This document shows, piece after piece, positions 29,779-43,269 of a stretch of 64,000 nt of DNA. The notes beneath the pieces are model-generated. The model was given only the letters and a program-made list of their open reading frames with translations. It ran no database searches and was not told where the DNA came from. Numbering within the stretch: the first letter of the stretch is position 1; each line of letters opens with the position of its first letter. Position numbers and translations under genes: made by a program. The DNA is taken from NCBI RefSeq assembly GCF_947172395.1, contig NC_069086.1, forward strand, positions 1,148,501 through 1,212,500. Reading direction: 5' to 3'. The DNA comes from Bicyclus anynana. Its lineage: Eukaryota; Arthropoda; Insecta; Lepidoptera; Nymphalidae.

Positions 29779-32700
29779 ATGTTGACTTAAGACCTCAACG
29801 TCAAACGACTGTTCGAATAATGTAGTGAAGTTAATACTTTTTTAAAAAATATTTTAGAGACACTTCACAATTTTGTTCCTGTTTATCCTTTTTACCACAG
29901 AACAGCAAGACACAGTCAATGTTGGCACCTACGTGGTTGAAATCCAGGCGACCCGGACTAAACTTTGCGTAAACGTTTTTAATCCGAACAACTACATTAG
30001 GGCTTTACGGTGTCTATTTCAAATGCCACTTACAATCAGTAGTTGTTTTTTATCAGGCATAATATTAGTCCATTTCCAGCCCAATTAATTACCATAAAAA
30101 ATAGGTGTAAAGATTCAAAAAAACAAAAAAAAACAAAGTTTCCCGAAGTCGAGGTGGCCGCAACCTAAGTGCCCTAATCTCACCACAGAACAGTATAAAA
30201 CAATTCCCCAGTGTGATTGCTGTGTGATTGGGTTGCTGGGTATCTCTTCCGCGACCCGTGTCATCTGTCATCCTCAGTGCGTGTGACGACCAAAGAGATT
30301 TTTATCTTACGAAAGGACCAAATTAACATCCTTTCGTTTAAGCCTTCCCGAATAATAAAGTAGACCCGTGTTATAATATTCCTTTTCTAAAAGAAATTAT
30401 AATTAAGGAAGTGAAGGTTCTTTGCATGTAAATTTATTTTTTGTTCATAGCTATACCTGTGTATTGTGCGTACATACATCGCATTTCAACACTTCAAAAG
30501 AAATTCCATCTGGTCTTAGAAAAATCTCAGTACCAGCCCGGATTTCTAAAATCTGGTTTCCTTAGAATATTAAGCCGTGTGTCCTGGTCATTATCTGATC
30601 CTAGATTTGCTGATTAAAAAAGCATTGTTGGCTTGTCTTTCACCTAGTAGGAGGTTTTATTGACACCGAGTTTGTGATAGTTGGGTTACCTTCCTTCGGT
30701 GCAAGTTATCACCAGAGGGCGCTTTTAAATTTAGGAATAGGTATACGTGCCTATAAAAATATCTAGTTAAAATTCCCGAGCGTGCCCGTTTTTATTACCT
30801 GTTGAGCACGTCCCGGTAATTAATTTTATGCGGACGAGTGTAATAAAAGTGGGCCGAGTTAAATGAATTGAAATGCCTATAAAATCTATTTAAGTGTACA
30901 TCGAGTCATGTAAAATGAACACTGTTTAGTGGCACTCAATATGTATTGAATAAGTTTTGTTGGTAATAATATATATATTAAGTACATAACAATGTGCTAT
31001 AAACCAAGTTTTTATTAATTATTATTTAATCTATATTATTAATTAGTGTTTACGTTATGTCAATACTAAACTAAGTGTTTAATTTATGTAAACAGCCACC
31101 TGTCTTGGTAGCTGTTCTCTGTGGCGACTGTCAACTGTCAAGTGTCACCTGTCACCGGGCTTTTAAGAGGGAAAAATATTGTCGTGTCATCGAGGACTGA
31201 GATGTTAAAAGTTAAACTAAAAAGTGTATAGAATTATAAAAGATTGTGTATCGAAGGGCTTTAAAACAACAGTGATAATCTAATTAACAGTGGAACAGCT
31301 TTAATTGTTGTTTCTCTTTCAATAAGAGCAACACAATAAACTACAAAGCAATAAATAAAAAATCTCTTAACTTACAGTGTATTGTTATTTTAACATAAAT
31401 AACATTATATTTATATTATACACTTAGTAAAAACCCTCGAATTCGAAATGTTGGCAGTAAGTGTGATGTCAAGAAAAGCATACGTTTAAGATAAAAGTTA
31501 TTTGAAAAGTCCCGAATTTCACGGGGGCTACATCGTAGATGATGATGATGATTTATTTGCAAGAAAAGTTAACGTTATTAATATTATGGCTTTATAAGAA
31601 GTTTCAAGGTGTTAAAACAGCTCATTCATTATCGTTACAACATTAACTGAAATCGCAGTCAATTAATTATGTAATTGTATTGCTTTTTTAGAACCCCTTG
31701 TTCTTTTTACGTGATTTAAACTATAAAGGGTAGATATTTGAGCTGGGTCAGTAAAGGCAGACTAGGTAGATTAAAATCATTACCTTCATGGTAATGCCAA
31801 AATCGTTCAAAGCCCGGACTTAGGTTGTAAGGTCGAATTATATTCTAGTAGATAGAAGGGTCAAATTTATAATACTGTATTAACTGTACTTAGCACTAAT
31901 AATAATAATACTGTTTTATTGTATAATTGGTTTGAATTCGAAGCATAGACGATGTTGTTATACTCTAATTACATTTAATTAGTTATCAAAGCTCAAGAGT
32001 ATTTTCATGTAAGATCCGTTATATCAATTATTATTAATTTATTAAATTCCAATTGCCCTGACAACTACTTTGTCAAAATTGGCTATACAATTTACCGACT
32101 GTTGAACGTACTTATAAGTAGATACATATTGCTAAAATCATAAGCCTTACCCCTAATTGGGTAAAAAAATGAAAAATGTCATTATAAAATGCAGCTGTAG
32201 CAAAATTTTTTAAGCAAAGACCCGTTTGGGACTGCTTTTTTAAATAAAAACATCAAAGTGTGTCAGTTTAAGAATCTTACACACCCCAGATCACATGTAG
32301 GGCGCGTTTCCACCCCTGTTCCTACGTTAAGGCTACTTGACATGATAAATTACCTCTTTTCCCTATCTATGGACCTTTTAAGAAATGGAATAACCCACAT
32401 AGTCAGTAATATGATAAACTTGTTTGCGAATTGAATACGCCTTAATGATTTAAGTTGTTGTATTTGAGGAAGACGCTTTGGATGCAGTAGTAGGTACACA
32501 AAGGTTTTTGTATGTGAAACGTCAGCAAAGCAGAAACACAATGGGGATAAACTTGGAAACCCGCTTTCAAAAACTTTTGCTTATAGTATGACTACTGATG
32601 ATAATTAAATAAATAAAAAAAAATCGGGTATTTCAGTTTCTAAATTGACATAAATACATTCGAGTGTGGAACCTTCTTTTAGAAGTAGTATAAACTACTT

Positions 32701-32962
32701 CTGTATTAGAAGACCCCGCTCTTCCATAGCTAGTATATAGTAAAATAACAGATTTTAAATGAACATCACTATATTAATTAATAATAATAGGTGGTTTGAA
32801 AACACACACAGTGTGTGTTTCAGGATATAAGTTTTACTTTTTCTTAATTCAGAGACGATAAATATTTAATAACTGTTTTCTTGCTTTCCTTAAGTATTAC
32901 TGGGTATATGTTGAGTTTTTTGTTTAACTTATTATGTAAACATCATAATAATGACAAACATC
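29779..32962. other. Long non-coding DNA, possible host regulatory sequence
   Basis: No supported gene in 3.2 kb. At 31129-31154 TGTCA occurs four times at exact 7-base steps. At 31448 ATGTTGGCA is followed by GTAAGTGTG, which could be a short first exon with a splice donor, but nothing else supports it. Short (GAT)n at 31540-31551. Confidence 0.35.
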
Positions 32963-33106
32963 AATGTCTCAAACTGTGAAGGAAAACATTGTGAGGAAAT
33001 TCTCTACGTGTGTGAAGTTTGCCAATCCGCATTGGGCCATCGTGGTCGACTTTTCGTCCCGTCTCATTCTCAACAATGAGCCGAATATGGGTTGCTAATG
33101 ATGACC
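32963..33106 (+). mobile_element. SINE-1 3' part, diverged
   Basis: CTCAAACTGTGAAGGAAAAC, CCAATCCGCATTGGGCCAT and GAGCCGAATATGGGTTGCTA identify it. The tRNA head is absent. Confidence 0.75.
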
Positions 33107-35343
33107 GTTATAGATTTATATGTGTATTTTTTTATCCCGTCAATTTGCTTTTGAGGAGCGTGGTAGTGTTCCAAAACACCTCTTTTATAAGAGTGAGGTC
33201 ACTAAAATAATAGTCTGGTGATGATATTGGGTGATGGTAACAAATAACTTAGGAAAAATTACCTTAAGTGTTATTATTAAAAATACAAAAAGACCAATTA
33301 AAAAAATTCAAAATCAAAAATTTTAAATATTTTTTTTAAACTAGGTTCTTTCTACATTTGCAGTTTTCTCATGCCTATTTGTATTAAATAGTTAATTGAA
33401 GTGGTCGATTGTATCAAACATTTCCGTTTTTGGCTTTCAAATCACCATATTCAACAGGAAACCGAAACACGCTTCAAAGAGACCGAACACGCTGTATTGT
33501 GCAACTACAGATGTTTGACCATATTGCCGTCATGTTGAATAACCAAATATGCTTCCGATATCCACAAAGGAGTGTTCATACACCGCCTCAATAACTTATA
33601 GCACTTTAATACGTATTTATTTTTAAGGCTCTGACTTACAAGTTGCAACCTTTTTTAGCCTCATTGCATATTTGTTATTCATTTGATCATCAAACTTATT
33701 AAGTCCATTTGTTGCTGCAGACTTTGCTGATTCTATCTGTGAAACCTCATAAAAATCCATTAAGCTATTCCGGATATTACGGTAAACTGACAGAAACACA
33801 ACTTTTTTTAGTATAGTTGATTTGCAAACCATGTACTACCATCAATGTTTCACATAATATGTAGACAATATACTCGTAGCTAGGAGCAGCAGTGAGCCGA
33901 ATATTGGTTGATAATGATGTGTTATATTATAATGAATTTTCAACTGATTTGAAGTACATACTCAACTTAATTAAGAAGTGAAAAAGTAACTAAAAAGGCA
34001 GCAGTTCAAAGATATCAGAACCGTAATATTTATTGCTCGTTATAAACTCTGAGGCCGTTTCAAGCGTGAATCATAAAAAAACTTGTTTAGAAATTTCGCC
34101 CATTAAAAGTTTCAGTATATTTATCGCGGATCTCAAAGCGTTTCATACACACCAATTGCGCCGATGTCTGAACATTACAACATTTTAAGTTGTTTTTTAT
34201 CGCTTGGTCTTGTATAGGCTGTAAAAGTTTTATCTCATATTATGTTTAAACGAGAAATTATTGTGTGTAACTTCTCTTTTGCTAAAACAGTACGCACATG
34301 AATAACAAAGGCGCTTGAAGGCAATTGGATTAGCTTTTATAGCCACAGAAAAGAAGTAATAAAATATTACATTATGATATAAGTTAGCGGTAAGTTGAAA
34401 ATTACAGCCGAGCCTTGGCGAGAGCTATAGTAAGGAAGCAGAGGCTGTAATAATCAAAGCGCACGTATGTCATACGACATTTTATACCACATTTGCGAGG
34501 AAACACACTTTTAACACACTATCTGAAAATTAATTTGCATCTTTGACGCCCGCGACTTTGATGGGCCTACTTTCTTAACCTGGCCTTGTCGCAAAACCTA
34601 TTAGTGGACGTCTATTCTATGAACTACCTCTCTGCTAAATTCCATCTTTGTAGTTGAAGTGGTCTTTGATATTTTCCGATGATAATTAGTTAATGAATTT
34701 CACTTTTAGCTTTTACAAAAGGCGATAGGTAGTTCTTTAAATGGCGCGTATTGAAGGAAGTCCCGCAAGCGCACGAATGATTTTTTTTTACAAATTTCAA
34801 TGCTTTGTTTTAAGTCAACATCGTAAAATTAAAAAAAAAATTATATCGTAAATAATTATTTTATCAATATGTCTTAAAAGAACAAATCCTGAATTTACCG
34901 GCTCTTTTCAGTAGAAAACTCCGTCACAAAAAGCCCTATCGTGAAAAACAGCAATTTGTGGTTGAAGGAAGATAAGCACAAAAAACAATATTGAGGCAGC
35001 AGATACATCGGCAATTCGTTACATTATGCAGCCCCACAAGGCGCAACGTTATCCGCTGACAAGATATAATTAATTTATACGCCAGCTTAGTTTCGGAAAA
35101 GGCAATATTTCTCCCAAGACGACGTGTTAATTCGACCGTTAACGGAAAATATGGCCGACGATACAATAAGGCTTTGACTTTCGTGATTGTGGTAAAGATT
35201 CTTTGATAATAAACAGTCAGGGTTTAATAAACGTTTTCTTAGCTACCTTAGTCGTTGAGGATTTTTAAACAAGTCCTGGATTCTAAATCATAGATTTTAA
35301 AAGAATGATTCAGCCCCTATAGTCAAGTAAACTTCGTTTTTTT
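33107..35343. other. Unassigned AT-rich DNA with small SINE-1 and family D remnants
   Basis: A 34-base SINE-1 tail is at 33887-33920 (AGCAGTGAGCCGAATATTGG). A weak family D remnant is at 34310-34375 (CGCTTGAAGGCAATTGGATT). No gene seen. Confidence 0.5.
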
Positions 35344-35474
35344 TTCTACGATTGCAAACGCTTCGAAAACTAGAGAAATGTATCGGAATGACAGATCTTG
35401 ATAACGTGATCTGTCGATAGCAAATGTAATTCCCATATATTTTTCTATTTTTGGAAGCGTTTGCGATAGTAGAA
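35344..35474. mobile_element. Fold-back miniature element, 131 bp
   Basis: TTCTACGATTGCAAACGCTTC at the left pairs with GAAGCGTTTGCGATAGTAGAA at the right with about four mismatches. An inner pair, GACAGATC and GATCTGTC (about 35390-35415), and partial pairing between them make nearly the whole element self-complementary. Non-coding. Confidence 0.7.
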
Positions 35475-37140
35475 AGAGAATCGTCGTGCCACATGGCTAC
35501 GGCGGCAGGACTGTTAATGATAATGACAGGTTCGACGACTTAACACACAAGCACCAATTAAGCGCATGGGAGCTAATTAAGAATTTTTTTAGATAAAAAT
35601 CTAATATTAATAATCGCGCGAGTCAGGGCTTAAACCTTTGACCAATTTCGTCTGTGTTCATCCTTCTAGCACAACGATCTAAACGATCATAATTAGACAC
35701 GTTTCCGTGACCATGGTCATTTTATATAACGGTCTTAGTGGTATACAAGAACTGCTCGGTTTAATGTATAAAACACATACACAAATGTATATGTACAGTT
35801 GTACACAGATAATCGCCTCTAATCATTACCCACAGAAATGTATCCAAAGGCTAAACCTCTTCGGTTTACGGCCTTATTACGTTCAATTTATGCTCGCGCT
35901 CTGCGACTGGCGCACGTGCCGCGCCTGGTAATGTAGACGTGACGACACGAGTAATCGTAGAACCATAGCCATAGATATTATCATAGAGACATCAATAGAA
36001 ATGGCGGCACACGTCAACTTGGTGCGGTGCAAGTGAATGAATGATTGAATGAAGAACAAGTTGTAAAAAATAGTATCGTAGACAAATAAGTGCCTCAGCA
36101 CGAAGCTACAACCAACAGTGGTTAATTTTCAGTCAATATGGATATGCTGTCACTACATACACCTCTGCACTAAGATCCTACGATGACAAAAACTATTTCG
36201 TAAAAGCTGAAAGTTTGTCAGCTTATGCTTCTACCAACTATGGCACGGGACCCTTGAAATCGAGATCAAGGTTTAGTGAAAATTTAGTACTTCTATTGCT
36301 TGAGAATTGCCCAAGTAGTTGAGGAAAAGCTTTTTTTTACTTTCTCTCTCGTTCAAAATCACGGTAAAAATACTCACACACAATAATAGTAATACATACA
36401 ACACAGCTGCTGCCTACTGTCCTTATCTACGGTAGGAGTTTAACCTGACAAACTTGCAGTCTTTATAACCTGATGAAATTCTACTTCAAAATTCAAGAGA
36501 CGAGAATAACATTCAAGTACTTTGTCTAAATGGACAATTCAAATAGCTCCGCTCTAGGCAATATTGTTAATTATTATTATGATGTAACGCCTACACGGAA
36601 CAATTATCTGCGATACTTGGAAACACCAAAGTTGCTCCATGTATTGCCGTAATGTAATGAGGAACGTGGAGTAATATGGATCAATTTAGAACTCTGCACA
36701 CTCACGAATGCAGAGGTGGATTTACTAAGGCTAAGTAGGCTAAGGCCAAAGAAATTTCCCAACATAATTAATAAATGTGAAATAATATTTCCGAAAATAA
36801 TTATCAAATTATATTGAAATTGCTCCAGATTCCAGATTGCTCCACAATTAACTAAACGGTACCTAGCAATAACTATTTTATTTTATTATATTGTAAGAAA
36901 AGAGTAGGCTGATAATCATGTGTCGATACTTTAATATTGTCGGAATATTGTTTATTTTCTCTTGTCGACGCTATAAAAAAAGCCAAGTCAAGTTTCCGCC
37001 GACAACACTAGTTATAATGGAACACGCCATTTCTATTGTAAAAATATTTTTATGGTCCATGGCCATTTCCATTACTAGCTTTACACGACGGCGTCACTCG
37101 CTAATGTCAAGTTACTGCGATGCTTGGAATTATTTATAGT
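35475..37140. other. Unassigned AT-rich DNA
   Basis: No gene or recognised repeat. Open frames here are short and lack domains. Confidence 0.5.
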
Positions 37141-37200
37141 CATTCTTCGTTCAGTGGTTAACCATAGATCATGAAGTCCTGGGTTCGAGTTAGCTCGAAA
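37141..37200 (+). mobile_element. tRNA-headed SINE fragment
   Basis: TTCAGTGGTTAACCATAGAT with CCTGGGTTCGAGTTAGC gives A- and B-box-like sequences at tRNA-like spacing. The body is missing. Confidence 0.4.
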
Positions 37201-37292
37201 TACGTTAGTTTAGTGTTAAATAATATTGGGATGGAAGTGATATAGTACATAATTATCATTTTCCAGACTTCCTAGGATAAAGTCTTTCTAGT

Positions 37293-37412
37293 GCAGGGTT
37301 GCCATTCCAGCATCTTGGGACCCCAATGCCCATAGGCTCTTCGAACTATGTGCCCCGCCCACTGCCACTTAAGCTTCGTGACTCGTTGTGCTATGTTGGT
37401 GACTTTATCAAT
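37293..37412 (-). pseudogene. RTE-type LINE C-terminal fragment
   Basis: The plus strand GCCATTCCAGCATCTTGGGA, CCATAGGCTCTTCGAACTAT and GCCACTTAAGCTTCGTGACT is the complement of the conserved segment seen at 26270-26370. About 40 codons remain, with changes. Confidence 0.7.
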
Positions 37413-39204
37413 TTGTTTATATTTCATTTTATTATAAGTTCTAGATGGCGCTAGTAGTACGTTATGCCACGGTAACGTTTGGTGTTACAAATGGTATAAG
37501 TAAAATCTATAATTGCGAAGTAATGTATAGAATTCGTCCAGTATTATTATAAGTATAGGTAAAATGGTAGTGAGGGTGTCACTATGAGTGACAGGTTGAT
37601 AAACTACTTCAGTTGATGTAAACATTTGGCGAACAATATCAATAACTTATATGAACTTTGAAACAAAGACGTAGTCTTTATATTGACTACGTGATGTTAA
37701 TTAGAAACTGTTTATACAAGCAATTATCAATTTACTTCTATCTTAAATTTTATGATTTCTTTTGTCATCTATCTGTGCTATTAATCACTGGTTAGGTCAA
37801 AGGGCAGACAATTATATAGAAAACCTTTCAATGAAGGCAACTTGATAGTTCAACTACCTTATTGGTCCAGTGGATTGCCTGCTGACTGAAGATCATAAGG
37901 TCCAGATTTTTGGCTCGGGCTGTAAAAGTTTCCTTTATTATTTTACTTTAAAAAAAAAACAAATTCAATTTATATAAAGCAAACTCATAAAAGTGCAGTT
38001 GACGCTTAAAAAGATGCGTAAAAAGAAAAACATAATAACTTTTATATTAATAAATATCTATACATGTTTAAAATTTGGTATAATAGTTAATTCATTAATC
38101 AAAATATTTCAATATTTTAAATAACTTGTATCTGAAATTTGTGATGATTTACAGATTTTAGAACATCGCAACAGAGCGATAAAAGTTTTACAATACCCTA
38201 TTTACAGCCAAAAAAATGTAGTAGAAATATTTTTGGACTTCTTCATTTAAAATGGCTACACGGAATATAATAAAAATAAATTGTCAGTCATTATTTCTAA
38301 TCACGTAGAGTAACCAAAGTAATAATACCTCATCAATATTTCATTAGGGGTTTTGGCATTAACCGTTGATACCCTCCCTGAGTAACAGAGCACGTAAACT
38401 CAAATTATTACTTAAATCACTCTGACGTAGGGGATGGAAAGGGGTAAATAGGGATGAGGTTCTCTTTTATCTGCTCAGCTTTTTGTTTTCAAAAAATGTA
38501 ATTACATTTTATTATTAGAGTGTAATTTTTGTGTCACTTAGTAAAGCAGTAATATGGAACGTAGGTACCTACTTGTGTGTGTGTCTTCGGTGAATTTGTT
38601 TTTTTTTTTTTTATAAATGAGTTTGTATGTAATAAAAATAGGAGAAATTACGCATTCCTTCATTACCTTAGAATAAATTATACACAGTATTAAGGGGATG
38701 GGGCTGTTGAAATTCCTGATTAAATTCTTGTTTAACTTCGTTCTTATACTGAAAGATATTGACCGTAAAAAGTTATTTTAAGACAATGGAGCTTCTATCA
38801 AGAAAATCATCAAAAACATGACGATATAGATTTTTATTTAAAATCTTAAGAATAGCAAATAACTGTAATAAATAATATAATTAGGTAAAACACAAATAAC
38901 ATAATTTGGTGTTTCTTATATTAAGATTACCACCAACATACAATAAGTAATATTATATTTAAAGTTCAAATTATTGGATCTATTCATGCCTAAACGATCC
39001 CTTAAAGAAGCTCGATTTTCAGTCGGGAAATTGCTTCAACGCAACAATAGGTACAGGAAACAAAACGGTAACTTACATCAAAGCCTTTAGGTATTGAAAC
39101 AGTCCGTATGGCCATCGAAGCATATTACACCAATAGGAATGTCTCTTTGCTTTAAACAATGTAATAAGATTTTAGTAATACGCCTGTACAGCGAATCAAA
39201 AATT
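37413..39204. other. Unassigned AT-rich DNA
   Basis: A tRNA-head-like SINE fragment is at 37855-37935 (TTATTGGTCCAGTGGATTGC). Otherwise no gene or repeat is recognised. Confidence 0.45.
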
Positions 39205-39500
39205 CAATATCAGCGAACAGTGATAGGCCAGTGGTTATATTCGGAAGGCATAGGTTCAAATCCGTCCGCGGCAAGCACCTCCAACTTTACAGTTATGTGC
39301 ATTTTAAGAAATTAAATACTTCGTGTCTCTAACGCTGAAAGGAAAATCATTAAACATCTTGAGGAAACCTGCATACCTGAAATTTTTTTTAAATTTCTAC
39401 GTATGTGTATGGGATAGCGTGGTGGACTATTAGCTCCCTCTCATTTTAACAAGAGACTCGTGCTCAACAATGAGACAAATAGAGGTTGTTATGATGATGT
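39205..39500 (+). mobile_element. SINE-1 copy, diverged, nearly full length
   Basis: Head CAGTGATAGGCCAGTGGTTA and AGGTTCAAATCCGTCC, then CACCTCCAACTTTACAGTTA, ATCTTGAGGAAACCTGCATA and TATGGGATAGCGTGGTGGAC. Confidence 0.75.
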
Positions 39501-40039
39501 AGATTGTAGATGATAATTATTTATTTATGGATATTATTGTCTTGTCAAAGAGTCCATTGTTGTTTTAATAATATAGTCTGTAACAAGAAAGCAAGAGAAA
39601 TTATATTACAATCTTAGTTTTACATCCTTAATTAAGATGTTGTGGCAATAATGCAGTATCACCCTGACTGCTGTATAACAACAGATTAGCAGCGTTATTT
39701 CTTGACGCGATATTGTAACCTTCCGTGCAGAAAATGAGCTCATTATGCCTACTTTGCTGAGTTGCGTGGGAACTGAGCAAATAGTGAACGTGGCTATTTA
39801 TAACGCCCTCTAGAAACAATAATAATTTATTAGTTACAGTTGCTTAACTTAACAAATATTTTTAAAGCGAATATGAGTAGTGTCAGTGAGAATGAATAAT
39901 TTTTATCTGACTGTATGGCTAAATAACAGATCGACTGACAGGTTGAATGACTGATCCAATGAGTCTATTTGTCTATCTATTATCTAATATCAGTTTGAAA
40001 TGGGAGCGAGATTATTTCGTTTTGTTGTTTTATGATGGG
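39501..40039. other. Unassigned AT-rich DNA
   Basis: No gene or recognised repeat. Confidence 0.5.
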
Positions 40040-40206
40040 CGTCCACAGATCCGCATCGTACGCATTGGACGCATCGCATCAAACAATAGTATAGAAAGTC
40101 ATACAAGTGAGTCCACTTAATCGCATCGAATGGATTTTATCTACCATAAAATTAAAAATCCATTTAATGCTATGCGTCCGATTAATACAATGCGGATCTG
40201 TGGACG
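40040..40206. mobile_element. Miniature inverted-repeat element, 167 bp
   Basis: CGTCCACAGATCCGCAT at 40040-40056 is exactly reverse-complemented at 40190-40206. Inner blocks ATTGGACGCAT (40064-40074) and ATGCGTCC (40172-40179) extend the pairing. The middle carries AATGGATTTTATC and AAAATCCATTT. Non-coding. Confidence 0.75.
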
Positions 40207-40272
40207 TCTGCCAATAAGTGTTGTTCTACTTATAGGTGGCGGTATTTCCAGTTACCATTGGTGGATATAACG

Positions 40273-40590
40273 ACAGTGATAGCCCAGCGGATATGACCTC
40301 TACCTCAGATTCCGGAGGATATGGGTTCGAATCCGATCCGGGGCATGCACCTCCAACTTTTCAGTTGTGTGCATCTTATGAAATTAAATATCACGTGTCT
40401 CAAACTGTGAAGAAAAACATCGTGAGGAAACCTGCATATCAGAAAATTTTGTTAATTCTCTGCGTGTGTGAAGTTTGCCAATCCGCATTGGGTCAGCGTG
40501 GTGGACTATTGGGCTAACCCCTCTCATTCCGAGAGGAGACTCGAGCTCAGCAGTGAGCCGAATGTGGGTTGATAATGATGATGATGATTA
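40273..40590 (+). mobile_element. SINE-1 copy, full length
   Basis: It is the best-preserved copy here. The head is ACAGTGATAGCCCAGCGGAT with GGTTCGAATCCGATCC. The full body follows (AAACATCGTGAGGAAACCTG, CCAATCCGCATTGGGTCAGC), and the tail is GAGCCGAATGTGGGTTGATA plus (ATG)n. Confidence 0.9.
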
Positions 40591-41701
40591 GGTGGACGGT
40601 GTTTGTGTGTGTGTAAATTATTTATTCATATAAATATTATAAATAAAAGTGCACATATACATTGTTTAGTTTCTCGTTTAAAAAAAATATTTCGTAGCAC
40701 ATCTCTAAATTCAATGTAATTCGTAAACAGTGTAGGATATCAATACACAATATGATTTTCTCAACGTTTTCCACAGAGCAATAACACCGTGATTGGATTA
40801 CGCACTAAAATATTTTCCGATATATAAAACGACACTCCTGTACGTGGGTCACATATGATACTGAACGTAAGTGTCGGCACTGGTTTGAAGCATTTATTTT
40901 CTTAACGTGGGAAACGATCCTGGACCCTATACTGACATGGTACAGTTTGCCACGGATTGCAAGTTGTACACATCCCCCGGTGTTTGGCTACCGAAATAAA
41001 TACCGACACGTGGCACGTCGATACTCTTTCTACAACCGGAAACGCTCCGATAACTAAAAAAGAATATGAGATTGACAATTAATATCGACAGGTCAGAAAT
41101 GGAAGAGAAATAATTTAGAGGCAGTTAGCACAACTTAGTGCTACGCAGTTCCGATTTGAGTTGAGTAGGTATATTGTGAATTTATAAAATTAAGCAATTT
41201 TTTGATAATAATTTATTTGCTACAATTCATGTGAAAATACCTAAATCTGAATCAATTCTTAGAAACACCCAAAAAACAACCCAATGGGCGCTTTTAATAT
41301 TGATTAATTTCTGATAAATGTTTTCTTATTTCCCTTTTTGCCCATTCTGAACTCTAGAAATAGAACAATTGTTAGCTTTACGACAACACAATAGGCTGAA
41401 TCATTACAACAATTTTACTTTGTCGTATTCCAGTAGACAAAGAGCTACCGTTGGCAGCAGATGACCGATTTAACCCGACCTAGCCAGTACTTTCGACTAC
41501 CATCGGTCTTTAATAATCTGATTATGGTAACGCAACATGCGTTATTTACAATGTCACATGAAAATGTGACAGCAGAACTAAAGCGAAACTGTACAATTAT
41601 CAATCTCGTCTCGTTATGTATTTATTATCATTATCAACCTAATTTTTAGCGGCCCACTGAAGGTTTATCGTATGTATATAATATTTATAAAAAAATAATT
41701 A
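40591..41701. other. Unassigned AT-rich DNA
   Basis: No gene or recognised repeat. Confidence 0.5.
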
Positions 41702-41887
41702 CCACGTGTCTCAAACGGCGAAGGAAAAACATCGTGAGGAAACCTGCATACCAGAGAATTTTCTTAACTCTCTGCGTGAGTCTGCCAATCCGCAATAGGC
41801 CAGCGTGGTGAACTATTGGCCTAACCTCTCTCATTCTGAGAGGAGACTCGAGCTCAGCAGTGAGAAGAATATGGGTTGATAATCATG
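41702..41887 (+). mobile_element. SINE-1 3' part
   Basis: ACGTGTCTCAAACGGCGAAG to AATATGGGTTGATAATCATG. No head. It is followed directly by a family D fragment. Confidence 0.8.
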
Positions 41888-41892
41888 ACTGA

Positions 41893-42010
41893 TGACCGAA
41901 CCGGTGTAGAATCTTTACAAATAGTCAACTGACGTGTCAAAAGTGCTTGTACACTGAGCCTATTTGAAATAAATGAAATTTGATGTTTTTTTTTTATTTT
42001 TTTTTTTTGA
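41893..42010 (+). mobile_element. Family D 3' fragment
   Basis: GACCGAACCGGTGTAGAATC, AGTCAACTGACGTGTCAAAA and TATTTGAAATAAATGAAATT end in a T-rich run. Confidence 0.7.
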
Positions 42011-43269
42011 GTTTACTCCTACTTTAGAAGAGGGGATCTATGGAACCTAGACCTATCACGATGCTTCAATGACAGTTGGGTAAGCGTGATAATGGGTTCT
42101 TTAACAATCATTAGCAGGGTTATTATGTAACTCGGTGTACCATTTAAACAATCAGTCACTACATCGTTTTTAAGCCTCCACTAGATCTTAGTCTATATTC
42201 TATTGTCGTTTTCTTGCTGGTCTATTTCTATTTTTATCAATGCAATATTTTTCTATTCCCCTTTTTCTTTGAACCAGCTGACGGGAAAATGTTCTTTTGC
42301 AAGTCAATTTAATAAATAAACGGAGGGTAGAACAACAGCAAGATAAAGTGTACATTTGTAGTTATTCCGAATCGGTGATAAAAACTTGGGAGAATATATA
42401 CAGAAGTCAATTGTTACTACTTCATCTTCATACTTTATCCAGAGTTAAATATTTTCTGATATGTTTATGCCTGATTTCCATGGAACAAAGTCTATATCGC
42501 AACCCACCAAGATGTTCTATCGCGAATAGGTGGGCTAAGAAGGACATTTTCCTTCCACAGCGCATAAGTTTTCACTGTAAGAAATAATTATCGTAGAAAT
42601 TGTTTTGATCGTTCTTCTTCTAATGCTGTTTGGATTCTAGCTTTATGCTTTATTTTAAAAAATCAATAGTGATTTTTTAAATTGCCACAATACTGTGCGC
42701 TATAATTTTAAAGACGTTTTCTCATCTAAACATCTTTTGTTTCGGTTCAGAATGTATTTAAATTAAATCGTTCAAATAGTGTAAATAATGTTCCAATTAA
42801 AATCGGCCCTATTTAAAAAAATATACATTTAGACACCCGATTATAGAACCTCCTCCTTTTCGGTTAATAAGCGATAACATAATGTGATCTAGAGATCACA
42901 AATTATGTTATTGCTTTGACCTTTGAATTATGCTAGAGTTCACATATGAATAGCATTAGTAATGCAAACAGTGGTGAACATGTTCAGTCATGTGATCCAA
43001 TTGATCATTCAACACGACAGCGCATTATGTTCAAAGCCTGAGTTTATGACGTCATACGTTACTAATTCCATTACACTATTGACAATTTGAATTAAATAGT
43101 TTGCTTTTATCCATCAATAATAGGGATGATGACTAGGTTTGAATATATAAACGCACAAATAACAAAGATATTAGTAATTTAATTAGCCGCTGCGTAAAGG
43201 AGGAATAAACATACATACACACATACACACACATACAAACTTTCGCATTTATATTATTAGTGTGATGCG
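42011..43269. other. Unassigned AT-rich DNA with one small inverted repeat
   Basis: ATAACATAAT-GTGATCT and GATCAC-AA-ATTATGTTAT at about 42870-42912 form a hairpin. A CA/TACA microsatellite is at 43210-43238. No gene seen. Confidence 0.5.

Noticed and set aside
31448..31460. First coding exon with splice donor (ATGTTGGCA then GTAAGT)
   Set aside because: Three codons and a donor match are too little, and no downstream exon was recognised.
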